NCBI GenBank assembly: GCA_963832725.1
Contig: CAWHVG010000006.1
Coordinates: forward strand, 434,001-498,000
Length of the DNA: 64,000 nt
Direction: 5' to 3'
From: JAEZBP01 sp963832725
GTDB taxonomy: Bacteria > Myxococcota_A > Polyangia > Polyangiales > Sandaracinaceae
Position numbers and translations under genes: made by a program
Shown: positions 18,851-27,260 of the stretch, one piece after another
Layout: each line of letters begins with the position of its first letter
Numbering within the stretch: position 1 is the first letter of the stretch
Notes under the pieces: model-generated
Told to the model about the DNA's origin: nothing
Databases searched by the model: none
Seen by the model: the letters and a program-made list of their open reading frames with translations, nothing else

Positions 18851-19509
18851 GCCATCGCTCCTTCGCGCTGGACGACTTTGCCGCGGTGGAGGCGAATGGA
18901 GCGATCGGCGAGCCTTCGTCCGAGCGCCGCGTCGTGGGTGATGAGCACCACGATCGCGCCTCGCTCCCGCTCCTCGGCCACCGCCCGCTCGAGCCGCTCC
19001 ACCGCCGCCGTGTCCAGCCCGGTCGAGGGCTCGTCGAGCAAGAGCAAGCGGGGCGCGTCGATCAGCGCCCGAGCGAGGCTGATCCGCTGGAGCTGCCCTC
19101 GCGAGTAGGTCCGCGCCGGCCGCTCGCCCCAGCGGCCGATCTCGAAGCGCTCGCGCAGCGACGCGACGTGGCTCTCCGGCTCGTCGATCTCGTGCAGCCG
19201 CGCGTAGAGGAGCAGATTCTCGAGCCCCGTCAGATCCGGATAGATCATCGCCGCGTGAGCCAGCACGCCGATCTGCGCCCGCAGCTCGCTCCCGCCCGAG
19301 GCGTGCTCGCCGTAGAGGATCTCGCCACGCGTCGGCCGGATGAGCTGCGCCAAGAGGCCGAGGAAGGTGCTCTTGCCCGAGCCGTTGGGCCCTTCAATCA
19401 CGCTCACCGAGCCCGCCTCGAACGTGGCGTCCACGCCGACGAGCGCCCGGGTCGGCCCGTACACCTTCACGAGCCCGCGCGCGCTGACGGTGGTGAAGTC
19501 GAACCCCAT
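18847..19509 (-). CDS. ccmA: heme exporter ATP-binding protein CcmA
   Basis: 220 aa ABC ATPase. Walker A GPNGSGKS at residues 40-47, signature YSRGQLQRISLARAL, Walker B LLLLDEPSTGLD and switch His in LITHD. Short length, lack of other domains and coupling to ccmB support CcmA. ATG 19509 is the natural start; the same frame is open upstream through a repeat array and into hemW, so automated callers may fuse the two genes. Confidence 0.88.
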   Translation of the reverse strand: MGFDFTTVSARGLVKVYGPTRALVGVDATFEAGSVSVIEGPNGSGKSTFLGLLAQLIRPTRGEILYGEHASGGSELRAQIGVLAHAAMIYPDLTGLENLLLYARLHEIDEPESHVASLRERFEIGRWGERPARTYSRGQLQRISLARALIDAPRLLLLDEPSTGLDTAAVERLERAVAEERERGAIVVLITHDAALGRRLADRSIRLHRGKVVQREGAMA

Positions 19510-19689
19510 CGCGAGTCGCGCGACCTTAGCAGGCCGGCACCGGGCGGGCCTGTTTTGTCGCGGGCGTAGCCACGCGCGCCGAGAACGGATCACGCCGGGA
19601 CGGAGAGATGTTCCGCGCGACCGACTTTTCGGCCCTGTCGTCGGGGAGCGCACCCGGCCCCCGCGGGGCTCGTCGCGTGAGCGCAAGGC

Positions 19690-20190
19690 GCCTCTGCACG
19701 CCCTGCAGAGGCGATTTACGCGGGTAAAACGCCTCTGCGGATGGCGCGAGGGCGTCTGACGGCGGCGAAATTCGCGGCCTCGCGCGGCGCAGTACCGTTC
19801 GTCGGCCGGGAAACGCGCTCCGCGGGCACCGCGAGGCCATTTCCCGAACGGAATTCGTGGCTGCAGAGCCCGCGGGGGCGTGTTCCCGAGCGACGAAGTG
19901 CTCCGCGAGGCCCGCAACGCCGATTCTGGAACGCGGCTCGGCTCCGCCGGGCCCGCAGGGGTCTTTGCCGGTCGTGAATCGTCGCTGCAGAGCCCGCGAA
20001 GCCCTTTCCCGGGTGGGAAACGCCCATGCGGAGCTCGCACCGCCCCTTTTCGGACGGGACATCCCCGTGCGGAACCCGCACCGCTCTTTTCCGTCCCCAA
20101 ATCGCCTCTGCCGAGCCCGCACCGCCCTTTTCCGTCCCCGAGCCGCCTCTGCCGAGCCCGCACCGGCCTTTTACGTCCGCTGCGGGCCAC
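19690..20190. repeat. degenerate ~40-bp tandem repeat array
   Basis: About 11-12 imperfect units lie head to tail between hemW and ccmA. On the plus strand the unit runs roughly CGCCTCTGCCGAGCCCGCAC then CGCCCTTTTCCGTCCCC. The clearest units begin near 20103 and 20144; copies decay toward 19690, where GCCTCTGC is still visible at 19690 and 19731. The ~40-bp period is not a multiple of three, so the open frames across it are not a conserved protein repeat. Units are directly adjacent without spacers, unlike CRISPR. Confidence 0.7.
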
Positions 20191-20214
20191 CGGCGCCGCG
20201 GCCGCAGGGCCACG

Positions 20215-21368
20215 GATGTCGTTCAGAAGAGAATCGGCGACGATGGCGTCGAGCATCAACCAGCGGGAGGGAGGGACGCGCAGGCGGGCACCGTCCAGCG
20301 TGACGTCGCCTCGCTCCAGCCGGCGGTTCAGCGCGCGCTCGCGGCCTTCTCGCGGATCGAGGCCGGTCCGCGCTTCGAGCGCGTCGAGGTCGACGCCCTC
20401 GCTGGTTCGGAGCCCCAGCATCAGCGCCTCCTCGATGCGCTCCTCCGCCGTGAGCGTCTCCTCGAAGACCTCTCCTCCCGGCCGCTCGAGGTAGCGCTCG
20501 GGGCGCGGATCGTTGCGGTAGCGGCGCGCGCCGTGATCGTCCGCCACCAGGCATCCGACGGCGCCCGCGCCGAGCCCGAGGTAGTCGCCGCCTCGCCAGT
20601 AGTGGAGGTTGTGCCGCGACTCCTCGCCCGGCGCCGCGTAGTTCGAGACCTCGTAGTGGGCGAGCCCGCGGGCGGCGAACACCTCTTCGGCCCGCACGAA
20701 CGTCTCCGCGTAGTCGTCCTCCGGCGCCAGCGTCAGCTTGCCCTTCCGATGCAGGGCGCCGAACTGGGTGGCCGGCTCCACGGTCAGCGCGTAGGCGCTC
20801 ACGTGCCGCACGCCGACGTCGAGCACGCGGTCGACCTCGGCCGCGAAGTCCCCGGCCCGCTGGCCCGGCATGCCGAACATCGAATCGCCGCTCACCCGCG
20901 GCATCTCGGCGACGGCCGCCTCCAGCGCCCGCAGCGCGCCGTCCGGATCGTGGAGTCGCCCGAGGAAGCGCAGCCGGTCGGCGTCGAGCGACTGCAGGCC
21001 GATCGAGAGCCGGTTCACGCCCACGTCGCGCAAGCGCGCGGCTTTGTCGCCATCGAGCGAGGTCGGGTTGCACTCGACGGTGACCTCGAGATCGGGCGCC
21101 TCCTCGGCGAAGGCGGCGCGGATGCCGCTGAGCGCGCGCCCGAGCTGAGCCGGAATCCCAGAGCGAGGGCGTGCCGCCGCCGAAGAAGACGCTGTAGAGG
21201 GAGCGACCGTCTAGCGCCGGCGGCGCGTGTCGACAGCTCGCGCAGGATCGCGCCGGCGTATGCCTCGTGGGGGACCTCCGGCCGGCGGATCGAGGCCGAC
21301 GCGAAGTCGCAGTACGGGCACTTCGCCAGGCACCACGGGAAGTGCACGTACACGCTGGTCGGCCGCAC
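20215..21368 (-). CDS. hemW: radical SAM heme chaperone HemW-like, two frameshifts
   Basis: HemW/coproporphyrinogen-dehydrogenase-like protein. With GTG 21368 the start reads VRPTSVYVHFPWCLAKCPYC, giving the CxxxCxxC 4Fe-4S/SAM motif (C13, C17, C20). SLYSVFFGGGTPSLW follows in a second frame, and VGVNRLSIGLQSLDADRLRFLGR and the rest in a third, so changes are needed near 21230 and 21160. Later blocks HYEVSNYA, HNLHYWRGGDYLGLGAGA and EALMLGLR are typical. The C-terminus LDAIVADSLLNDI fits the family, but no stop follows: the frame stays open through the repeat array into ccmA. The end given is where family-like sequence ends. Confidence 0.7.
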
Positions 21369-21545
21369 GCCCGCGACTTGCCACCCCGGCCGCTCCGCGA
21401 CAAGGCGCGCCATCCGTCCGGGGCGAGTCCCGTCATCGGATCGGCGCGGCGGCCGCACGCCCGCGACTTGCCACCCCGGCCGCTCCGCGACGCGACAAGG
21501 CGCGCCATCCGTCCGGGGCGAGGCCCGTCGTCGGATCGGCGCGGC
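21361..21545. repeat. ~90-bp tandem duplication at the hemW 5' end
   Basis: 21361-21450 is repeated at 21451-21545 with a 5-bp insertion (GCGAC duplicated) and a few substitutions. Copy 1 overlaps the hemW start; each copy carries an in-frame ATG on the minus strand (21413 in copy 1). It may be a local duplication or a dispersed extragenic repeat. The rest of 21546-21850, up to dnaJ, shows no gene. Confidence 0.85.
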
Positions 21546-21850
21546 AATCGCAGTCCGCGCGTCGTCGTGCGGCAGCGCGGTGACGGGCCGGCGGGGCCAT
21601 CGTCGGACCGGTTCGCCAATCTCGCCGCATCCGCGTGCTGCGGTCCTGGGTCGGCCGTGGGCCGGCACGGTGTTCGCCTCGATGGCTCGATGCGCGAGGG
21701 GTTCGAGCGCGGCCGGCGGCTCGAGGGGCCTTCCGCGCGACCGAGCGGGCCTCCCGAAGCGCGGCGAGGCGGCCCGACACAGGGGTTGACCGGCTAGGTT
21801 GACGTCCTATCTTGCGCACGCGCGCTCCCCCAACGGGAGCGCCGATTTTC

Positions 21851-22945
21851 ATGGCGAAACGCGACTATTACGAAGTCCTGGGTGTCGAGCGCAGCGTGAG
21901 CGCTGTCGAGCTGAAGAAGGCGTACCGGAAGCTCGCGCTCCAGTTCCACCCGGACCGAAACCAAGACGACCCCGAAGCGGAGACGCGCTTCAAGGAGGTC
22001 TCGGAGGCCTACTCCGTCCTCTCGGACGACGAGAAGCGAGGCATTTACGACCGCTACGGCCACGCGGGCCTCTCCAGCGGCGGTCAGCCCGGCTTCAGCA
22101 GCGTCGAGGACATCTTCAGCCACTTCGGCGACATCTTCGGCAATCTCTTCGGGATGGGGATGGGCGGCCCCTTCGGCGGCGGCGGAGGCCGGCGGCGGCG
22201 CGACATGCCGGTGCGCGGCGCCGACCTGAAGGTGGGCCTGCTCCTCACCCTCGAGGAGGCGGCGTTCGGCTGCCAGAAGGAGGTCGAGGTCGCCTACCCC
22301 GCGCCCTGCGAAGCCTGTCAGGGGACGGGCGCCGAGGACGGCAAGCTGACGGTCTGCACGACCTGCCAGGGCAACGGCCAGGTCGCGTACAACCGCGGCG
22401 CGTTCATGCTCTCGACCACGTGCCCGACCTGCCAGGGGCGCGGCGCGGTGCCGGACGCCGCGTGCGAGGAGTGCGAGGGGAGCGGCCAGGAGCACGTCGA
22501 GCGGACGGTGAAGGTGAGCATCCCCGCCGGGATCGACGAGGGCCAGACGTTGCGGCTGGCCAACCAAGGGCAGCCGGGGATGCGCGGCGGCCCGCCCGGG
22601 CACCTCTTCGTCGTGGTGGACATCGAGCCTCACGAGCACTTCCGCCGCGAGGGCTTCGACCTCGTCTACGAGCTCAAGCTCTCCTTCCCCCACGCCGCGC
22701 TGGGCGGCGAGGTCGAGGTGCCGACGCTCGAGGGCGACGAGCCGGCGCGGGTCAAGGTGCCGGCCGGCGTGCAACCGGGCGACCATCTCGTGGTGCGCGA
22801 CGAAGGCGTCCCCCGACTCAACGGCCGCGGCCGAGGCGATCTGGTGGCTCTGGTCCAGGTCGACGTCCCCCAGAAGCTCAGCACCAAGGCGCGCCAGCTC
22901 CTGCTCGAGCTGCAGTCGACGTTCGAAGCCGACGACGCCGACTGA
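21851..22945 (+). CDS. dnaJ: chaperone DnaJ
   Basis: 364 aa Hsp40 co-chaperone of DnaK. J domain with HPD at residues 33-35, a Gly/Phe region (FGMGMGGPFGGGGG), four zinc-finger repeats (CEACQGTG, CTTCQGNG, CPTCQGRG, CEECEGSG), then the client-binding C-terminal domains and dimerisation tail. ATG 21851 starts MAKRDYYEVLG; the 13 residues upstream in frame are not conserved. No dnaK or grpE beside it. Complete. Confidence 0.97.
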   Translation: MAKRDYYEVLGVERSVSAVELKKAYRKLALQFHPDRNQDDPEAETRFKEVSEAYSVLSDDEKRGIYDRYGHAGLSSGGQPGFSSVEDIFSHFGDIFGNLFGMGMGGPFGGGGGRRRRDMPVRGADLKVGLLLTLEEAAFGCQKEVEVAYPAPCEACQGTGAEDGKLTVCTTCQGNGQVAYNRGAFMLSTTCPTCQGRGAVPDAACEECEGSGQEHVERTVKVSIPAGIDEGQTLRLANQGQPGMRGGPPGHLFVVVDIEPHEHFRREGFDLVYELKLSFPHAALGGEVEVPTLEGDEPARVKVPAGVQPGDHLVVRDEGVPRLNGRGRGDLVALVQVDVPQKLSTKARQLLLELQSTFEADDAD

Positions 22946-23259
22946 CCAGTTCTCGGCGGTACGCCGTCGGGTCGTCCGCGTCGAAGCGACGAGGGCGGAG
23001 CGCGCTTGGCAACCGAGCTGCCTCGGGGCCGAGCGACGCCGCCCGACGCGTACGCCGAGCTGCGCCTCGGAGCCGAGCTGCGCCTCGGAGCCGAGCACCG
23101 AGGCAGCCGAGCACCGAGGCAGCCGAGCGACCGGCACGCCGAGCCTCCGACCGAGCGACGCGCCGAGCTGCGCCGAGCACGCGGGCCGAGCGACGCGGGC
23201 CGAGCGACACGCCCGACGCGCTGCGGCCTCGGGCCGAGCATGGGCGCCGAGCTGCGACC
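22946..23259. repeat. GCCGAGC-rich repeat region between convergent genes
   Basis: No gene. An 18-bp unit GCCGAGCTGCGCCTCGGA occurs at 23054-23071 and 23072-23089, then a 16-bp unit GCCGAGCACCGAGGCA at 23090-23105 and 23106-23121. GCCGAG(C) keeps recurring to 23250. CCTCGG/CCGAGG pairs give hairpin potential, so it may terminate dnaJ and the opposing slt gene. Confidence 0.7.
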
Positions 23260-25590
23260 TCAGGGCGCGGGGAGGTGCGCGGGGAGCGCGGGCAGCTCGC
23301 CGCGGGCCAGCCAGGTGTAGATGCCCCAGCTCTGCAGGACGCGGCGGCTGTAGCGGCGGGTCTCGTCGTAGGGGATGTCCTCGATCCACGCGTCGAGGCG
23401 CTGGTTCGGGCGCTCGCGAAGCCAGCGGTCGGTGGCGCCGTTTCCGGCGTTGTAGGCCGAGGGGATGAGGGCCGGGTTGGTGTCGTAGCGCGCCCAGAGC
23501 CAGCCCATCAGCGCCGCGCCGACGTTCACGTTGACCTGCGGGTCGCGCAGGGTGGTGGCGTCGATGTGGACACCCAGCCCGCGCCCGAAGCGGCGCGCCG
23601 TGGGCAAGATCACCTGCACGAGCCCGTATGCGTGGGCGACCGAGACGGCGCTCGCGCGGAAGCTGCTCTCCTCGCGCGCCACCGCCCGCACCAGCTCGGC
23701 CGGCAGCTCGTGAGCGCGCGCCGCATCCTCGATCAGCGGCGCGTAGGCCTCGGGGTAGGCGATGCGCCAGCGCGCGAAGTGCGCACCCGCCGGCGGCTCC
23801 TGCATGAACCCGGAGAGATGGCGGCGGGTCAGCCAGACGGCGATCGGATAGTCCCGAGCCCGGTCGAGCAGCGCCGCCTCGAGCCAGCGGAGCTCCTCGT
23901 CGTGCTGGTCCGAGGACTCGTAGACCCACTCCAGCTCCTCGCGCGCGGCGTCGACGTCGCCCGCCTTCAAGAGCTCGGTCGCCCGCGCGAACGCCGGCGT
24001 GTCCATCTCGTCGCGCCAGGGGAAGGTGATGCGGACGTCGCCGCGCGCGCCCAGAGTCGCCCGCGCCCGCTCCCGCGCCGCCGGATCGATCTCCCCGAGC
24101 CGCATCATCGACTGCTGCGCGTAGTAGCTCAGCGGCAGATCGCTCACGATGGTCGTCCAAGCCTCGCGCGCTTCGTCGGTCCGCCCGAGATCGGCCAGCG
24201 TGCAGGCGCGCCAGTAGGCCGCCCGGCCCCGGATGTCCTCGGCGTCCTCGCCCGTGCCTTCCCCGAGCGAAGCGTCGAGCTCCGCCAGGGTCTCCTGGAG
24301 TCGCCCCTCCTGCCGCGCCCGCCACGCCAGCGCGAAGCGCGCCTCGCCGCGCATGTCGCCTTCGGGATAGGCCTCCGGCAGCGTCCGCAATCGCTCGGTC
24401 ATCGACGCCTCGTCGCCACGATCCGCGTCGATCAGCGCCGCGCGGTAGCGCGCGTCGTCGGCCAGCCGGTGGCTCGGCACCTCGCGCTCCAGCGCCGCGT
24501 ATTGCGCCATCGCCTGCTCGACGTCGCCGTGCTCGTAGGCCTTGCCGGCCAAGTAGCGCGCCCACGCCCGGACGTCCGGCTCGGGGCAGTCGTCGGCCAC
24601 CTGGGCCAGGAACGCGGCCGCGCGGGCCCGCTCGCGCTGGTAATAGATCGCCCTGCCCTGCCCGTAGCGGGCCCGGCAGCGCACGGCGGGGTCCTCGGTG
24701 TGGTCGACGACGTCGGCGAACGCGTGCTCCGCCTCGTCGAAACGGGTGGCGTCCGCGAGCGCCTCGGCACGGGCCATCGCCTCCTCGGGCGTCGGCTCGC
24801 CGATCTGCGCGCGCACCTCCGGCGCGAGCGTCGCCATCAGCTGCCGCTCGTTCTGCTCGGCTTCCCGGCCCGCGTGCGAGAGCGGGGCGCGGTGGGCGAC
24901 GCGGCGCCAGAGCTGGACGGCCTCGATCTTCGCGTCGGTCGAATCGCGGGCGGCCAGGAGCTGCGCGAGGGGCATGGCGGCGCTCGCTCGCGCGGTGTCG
25001 TCGCCGGCCTCCTCGAGGAGCGCGCGCAGGAGCGGCTCCGCCTCGTCGGCCCTGCCCGCCTCGACCAGCGCGGTCGCGTGGATGTCGCGCGCCTCGCGCC
25101 GGCCGGCCCACATCATCGTCGTGAGCGGCGCCGCCTCCTCGACCGCGGCCGCGGCGTCTCCCTGGATCAGGATGCGAGCGCGCAAGAGGCGAGCCCAGGG
25201 CGCGAGCGGATGATCGGCGGACGCGACCTCGGCCAGCAGCTCGAGGCTGCGGACCGGCATTCCGGCCGCGAGCGCGGCGCGGGCGCCGAGATAGGCGATG
25301 CGGACGTGCTCGGCGCCCTCCGTCTCGGCGAGCAGCTCGCGGGCCAGCTCCAGCGCACCTTCAGGATCGCCGCCGTCGAGACGGGCCCGCACGCGGCCGA
25401 GCCGCGAGCTCGGGTCGGGCTGCACCACGTCGGGGTCGAACACGCGGACCTGCTGCGCGGGCGGGGCGGGCGTCGACGGCGCGGGCGAGGGGCTGGGCGC
25501 GACGGTCGTCGTGCGGGGCGGCGCGTGGCAGGTCGAGAGCGCCGCGGCCAGGGCGCCGACGAAGAAGCGGAAGAGCGCGTGTATCGCCAT
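23260..25590 (-). CDS. soluble lytic murein transglycosylase (Slt70-like)
   Basis: 776 aa exported peptidoglycan lyase. Signal sequence with Cys near residue 19 (ALSTCHAPP, possibly a lipoprotein), a Pro/Ser linker, ~480 residues of helical TPR/superhelical scaffold, and a C-terminal GH23 domain: catalytic Glu in VAREESSFRASAVS, AYGLVQVILPTA, NVNVGAALMGWLWARY and IPSAYNAGNGAT. It cleaves MurNAc-GlcNAc bonds in the periplasm. ATG 25590 starts the signal; upstream residues in frame are not. Monocistronic. Confidence 0.9.
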   Translation of the reverse strand: MAIHALFRFFVGALAAALSTCHAPPRTTTVAPSPSPAPSTPAPPAQQVRVFDPDVVQPDPSSRLGRVRARLDGGDPEGALELARELLAETEGAEHVRIAYLGARAALAAGMPVRSLELLAEVASADHPLAPWARLLRARILIQGDAAAAVEEAAPLTTMMWAGRREARDIHATALVEAGRADEAEPLLRALLEEAGDDTARASAAMPLAQLLAARDSTDAKIEAVQLWRRVAHRAPLSHAGREAEQNERQLMATLAPEVRAQIGEPTPEEAMARAEALADATRFDEAEHAFADVVDHTEDPAVRCRARYGQGRAIYYQRERARAAAFLAQVADDCPEPDVRAWARYLAGKAYEHGDVEQAMAQYAALEREVPSHRLADDARYRAALIDADRGDEASMTERLRTLPEAYPEGDMRGEARFALAWRARQEGRLQETLAELDASLGEGTGEDAEDIRGRAAYWRACTLADLGRTDEAREAWTTIVSDLPLSYYAQQSMMRLGEIDPAARERARATLGARGDVRITFPWRDEMDTPAFARATELLKAGDVDAAREELEWVYESSDQHDEELRWLEAALLDRARDYPIAVWLTRRHLSGFMQEPPAGAHFARWRIAYPEAYAPLIEDAARAHELPAELVRAVAREESSFRASAVSVAHAYGLVQVILPTARRFGRGLGVHIDATTLRDPQVNVNVGAALMGWLWARYDTNPALIPSAYNAGNGATDRWLRERPNQRLDAWIEDIPYDETRRYSRRVLQSWGIYTWLARGELPALPAHLPAP

Positions 25591-25918
25591 CGACGCCGAG
25601 CCTACGGAGCGGCGCCGAGGGGACCAACTATTCGGACCGCCCTCGACCGGGGGTCCATCCACCGCGTCTTCCTCACTCACCCTGACGACAACGAGCGTAA
25701 CGCCACCGGACCTTCCCGGCATCGCGCGCTCGACCCGCTCGGCCCCTCCTCAGCCCCACTCCCAGCGGGAGGGGCAGCTCGTTTGGGAGGAGCCGTGTGG
25801 CATCCGCAGTCGATCGAGCTCCCTCCCGGGGGAGCGGCCGGAGTGGGGGCCATCCAGGCGAAAACGGCGCGCCGAGCCCGTGCCCGGTGCGCCGTCGTCG
25901 GCGAGCTTTCGATGGGGC
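25591..25918. other. 328-bp intergenic region, no gene seen
   Basis: Between the slt start and the stop of the Spy/CpxP-like gene. CTCCCTCCCGGGGGAGC near 25820 can fold and may end transcription of the upstream minus-strand gene. The long plus-strand frame here is a shadow. Confidence 0.4.
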
Positions 25919-26674
25919 TCAGCGACCGCCGCCGAAGCCTCCCCGACCGTGACCGCGGTGTCCCCGGCCGGGGCCGCGACGAGCCGCGTGCTGGTCGAAC
26001 TGGGTCTGCTGCTCCGGCGTCAGCACGTCGCGGACCGCGCTTTGGGTGCGCTCGCGGAGGGACTGGAACGCCTGGCGGGCCGCCGGTCCCCGCTGGCTCT
26101 GTTGCATCATGGCCTGCCGCTGGGCCTGGGCCTGCTCGAAGATGCCTCGGATCTGGCTCTCCTGCGAAGGCGAGAGCGAGAGGTGCTCGCGCATCCGCTC
26201 GAGGCGGTGCTCCATCCGCTGCTGCGCGTGTTGGGCCCGCGTCTGCTGGGCCTGCGCACGCTGCTCCGGCGTCAGGACGGCGCGAACCTGCGTCCGCACG
26301 CGCTGGTGAAGCGCCGCCATGGCCTGGTGCCGCTGCTGGGGATCCTGCTGCTGGTGCAGCGCCTGCCGCTCGGTTCGGGCCTGCTCGAAGATGGTTCGCA
26401 TCTGCGCCTGCTGCGCGTCGGTGAGGTTCAGGTCCGCGGCCATCTGCTCGAGGCGGTGCGCGCCGCCACGATGATGCCCGCCGCGATGCCCGCGGCCACG
26501 ATGGCCCTGGCAGTGGTGCCCCTGATCCGCTTGGGCCGTCCCGGCGGCACCGTCCTGCGCGCTGGCCATGACGGGGGCGCTCAGCGCGAGCGCGGCGCCG
26601 AGACCGGCGGCGAGCCCAGCGGCAAGCGCGGTACGGTGGGTCACGGAGCGGAAGAGGTCGATGAGTCCGGTCAT
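25919..26674 (-). CDS. Spy/CpxP-like periplasmic protein, duplicated LTxxQ domain
   Basis: 251 aa. Signal peptide with SAPVMASAQ cleavage region, a His/Gly-rich segment (GHHCQGHRGRGHRGGHHRGG) that could bind metal, then two copies of a ~90-residue helical module, each with an LTxxQ-type motif at both ends (LNLTDAQQAQM, VLTPEQRAQ; LSLSPSQESQI, VLTPEQQTQ). CpxP/Spy family members chaperone misfolded periplasmic proteins or sense metal; CpxP normally has one module. ATG 26674 begins the signal. The C-terminus is Gly/Arg/His-rich. Confidence 0.8.
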   Translation of the reverse strand: MTGLIDLFRSVTHRTALAAGLAAGLGAALALSAPVMASAQDGAAGTAQADQGHHCQGHRGRGHRGGHHRGGAHRLEQMAADLNLTDAQQAQMRTIFEQARTERQALHQQQDPQQRHQAMAALHQRVRTQVRAVLTPEQRAQAQQTRAQHAQQRMEHRLERMREHLSLSPSQESQIRGIFEQAQAQRQAMMQQSQRGPAARQAFQSLRERTQSAVRDVLTPEQQTQFDQHAARRGPGRGHRGHGRGGFGGGR

Positions 26675-26734
26675 GAGGTCGTCCTTTCGTATCGGGGCGT
26701 CTCGTTCGCCCACGATGAAGAGACACATCGAGTC

Positions 26735-27229
26735 TTACGAGTCTCTGAAGCTTCTTCGGAATTCGACGTCGCGCCGCCCGCGGGCGGCATTTTCGTCGTC
26801 CCGCGCGTCGTCGGCGCGTCGATTCGCGACCCGGCGGAGGCCCTCGTCCCAGCGCGCCCGGTGCCGTTCGACCACTTCCGCTTGGGCGTCCGCGCGAGCG
26901 AGCTCGGCGCGCGCCTCTCGAACGGCGGCCTCCGCGCCCTCGACCTCCGCTGCGCGGCGAGCCAGCGCGTCCAAGAGCTGGCTCTCCTCGGCTCGCCGGC
27001 GCGCCCGGTGCCGTCCCTCCAGCTGCAGATCGGCACCGGTGCAGAGCCGCTCGGGGGACGCCTCGCTGGACCGCGCCCTTCGAAACGCGGCCAATCGCTC
27101 GACCGCCCGGGCCCTCCGCTCGCGGGCGCGCTCCAACGCCGCCAACGCCGCCGCCAGCGCCTCGGTGGCCCGCTCGCGCGCCACCCCGCGGACCGTCCGC
27201 ACCGCCTCCAGCGGGTAGCGCTCGGGCAC
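26735..27229 (-). CDS. coiled-coil protein, FliJ/YscO-like in form
   Basis: 164 aa, almost wholly helical and rich in Ala/Arg/Glu. It starts MPERYPLEAVRTVRGVARERATEAL, which resembles the N-terminus of FliJ/YscO stalk proteins, but no secretion or flagellar gene is near. Any Ala/Arg/Glu coiled coil may look so. It lies 60 bp upstream of the Spy/CpxP-like gene and 31 bp downstream of a lipoprotein gene on the same strand, so the three may be one operon. Confidence 0.5.
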   Translation of the reverse strand: MPERYPLEAVRTVRGVARERATEALAAALAALERARERRARAVERLAAFRRARSSEASPERLCTGADLQLEGRHRARRRAEESQLLDALARRAAEVEGAEAAVREARAELARADAQAEVVERHRARWDEGLRRVANRRADDARDDENAARGRRDVEFRRSFRDS

Positions 27230-27260
27230 CGCTATCGCCCCCGCCCCGCGCTCCGCGCCC

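Noticed and set aside
19690..20190. CRISPR array
   Set aside because: Units are directly adjacent and degenerate, with no unique spacers, and no cas gene is present.
21799..26424. 1541-codon plus-strand open frame
   Set aside because: It runs antisense to slt and out of frame with dnaJ; residues are almost only Arg, Ala, Gly, Pro. A shadow of GC-rich coding DNA.
26735..27229. Type III secretion or flagellar operon
   Set aside because: Only a FliJ-like coiled coil, with no export apparatus genes near.
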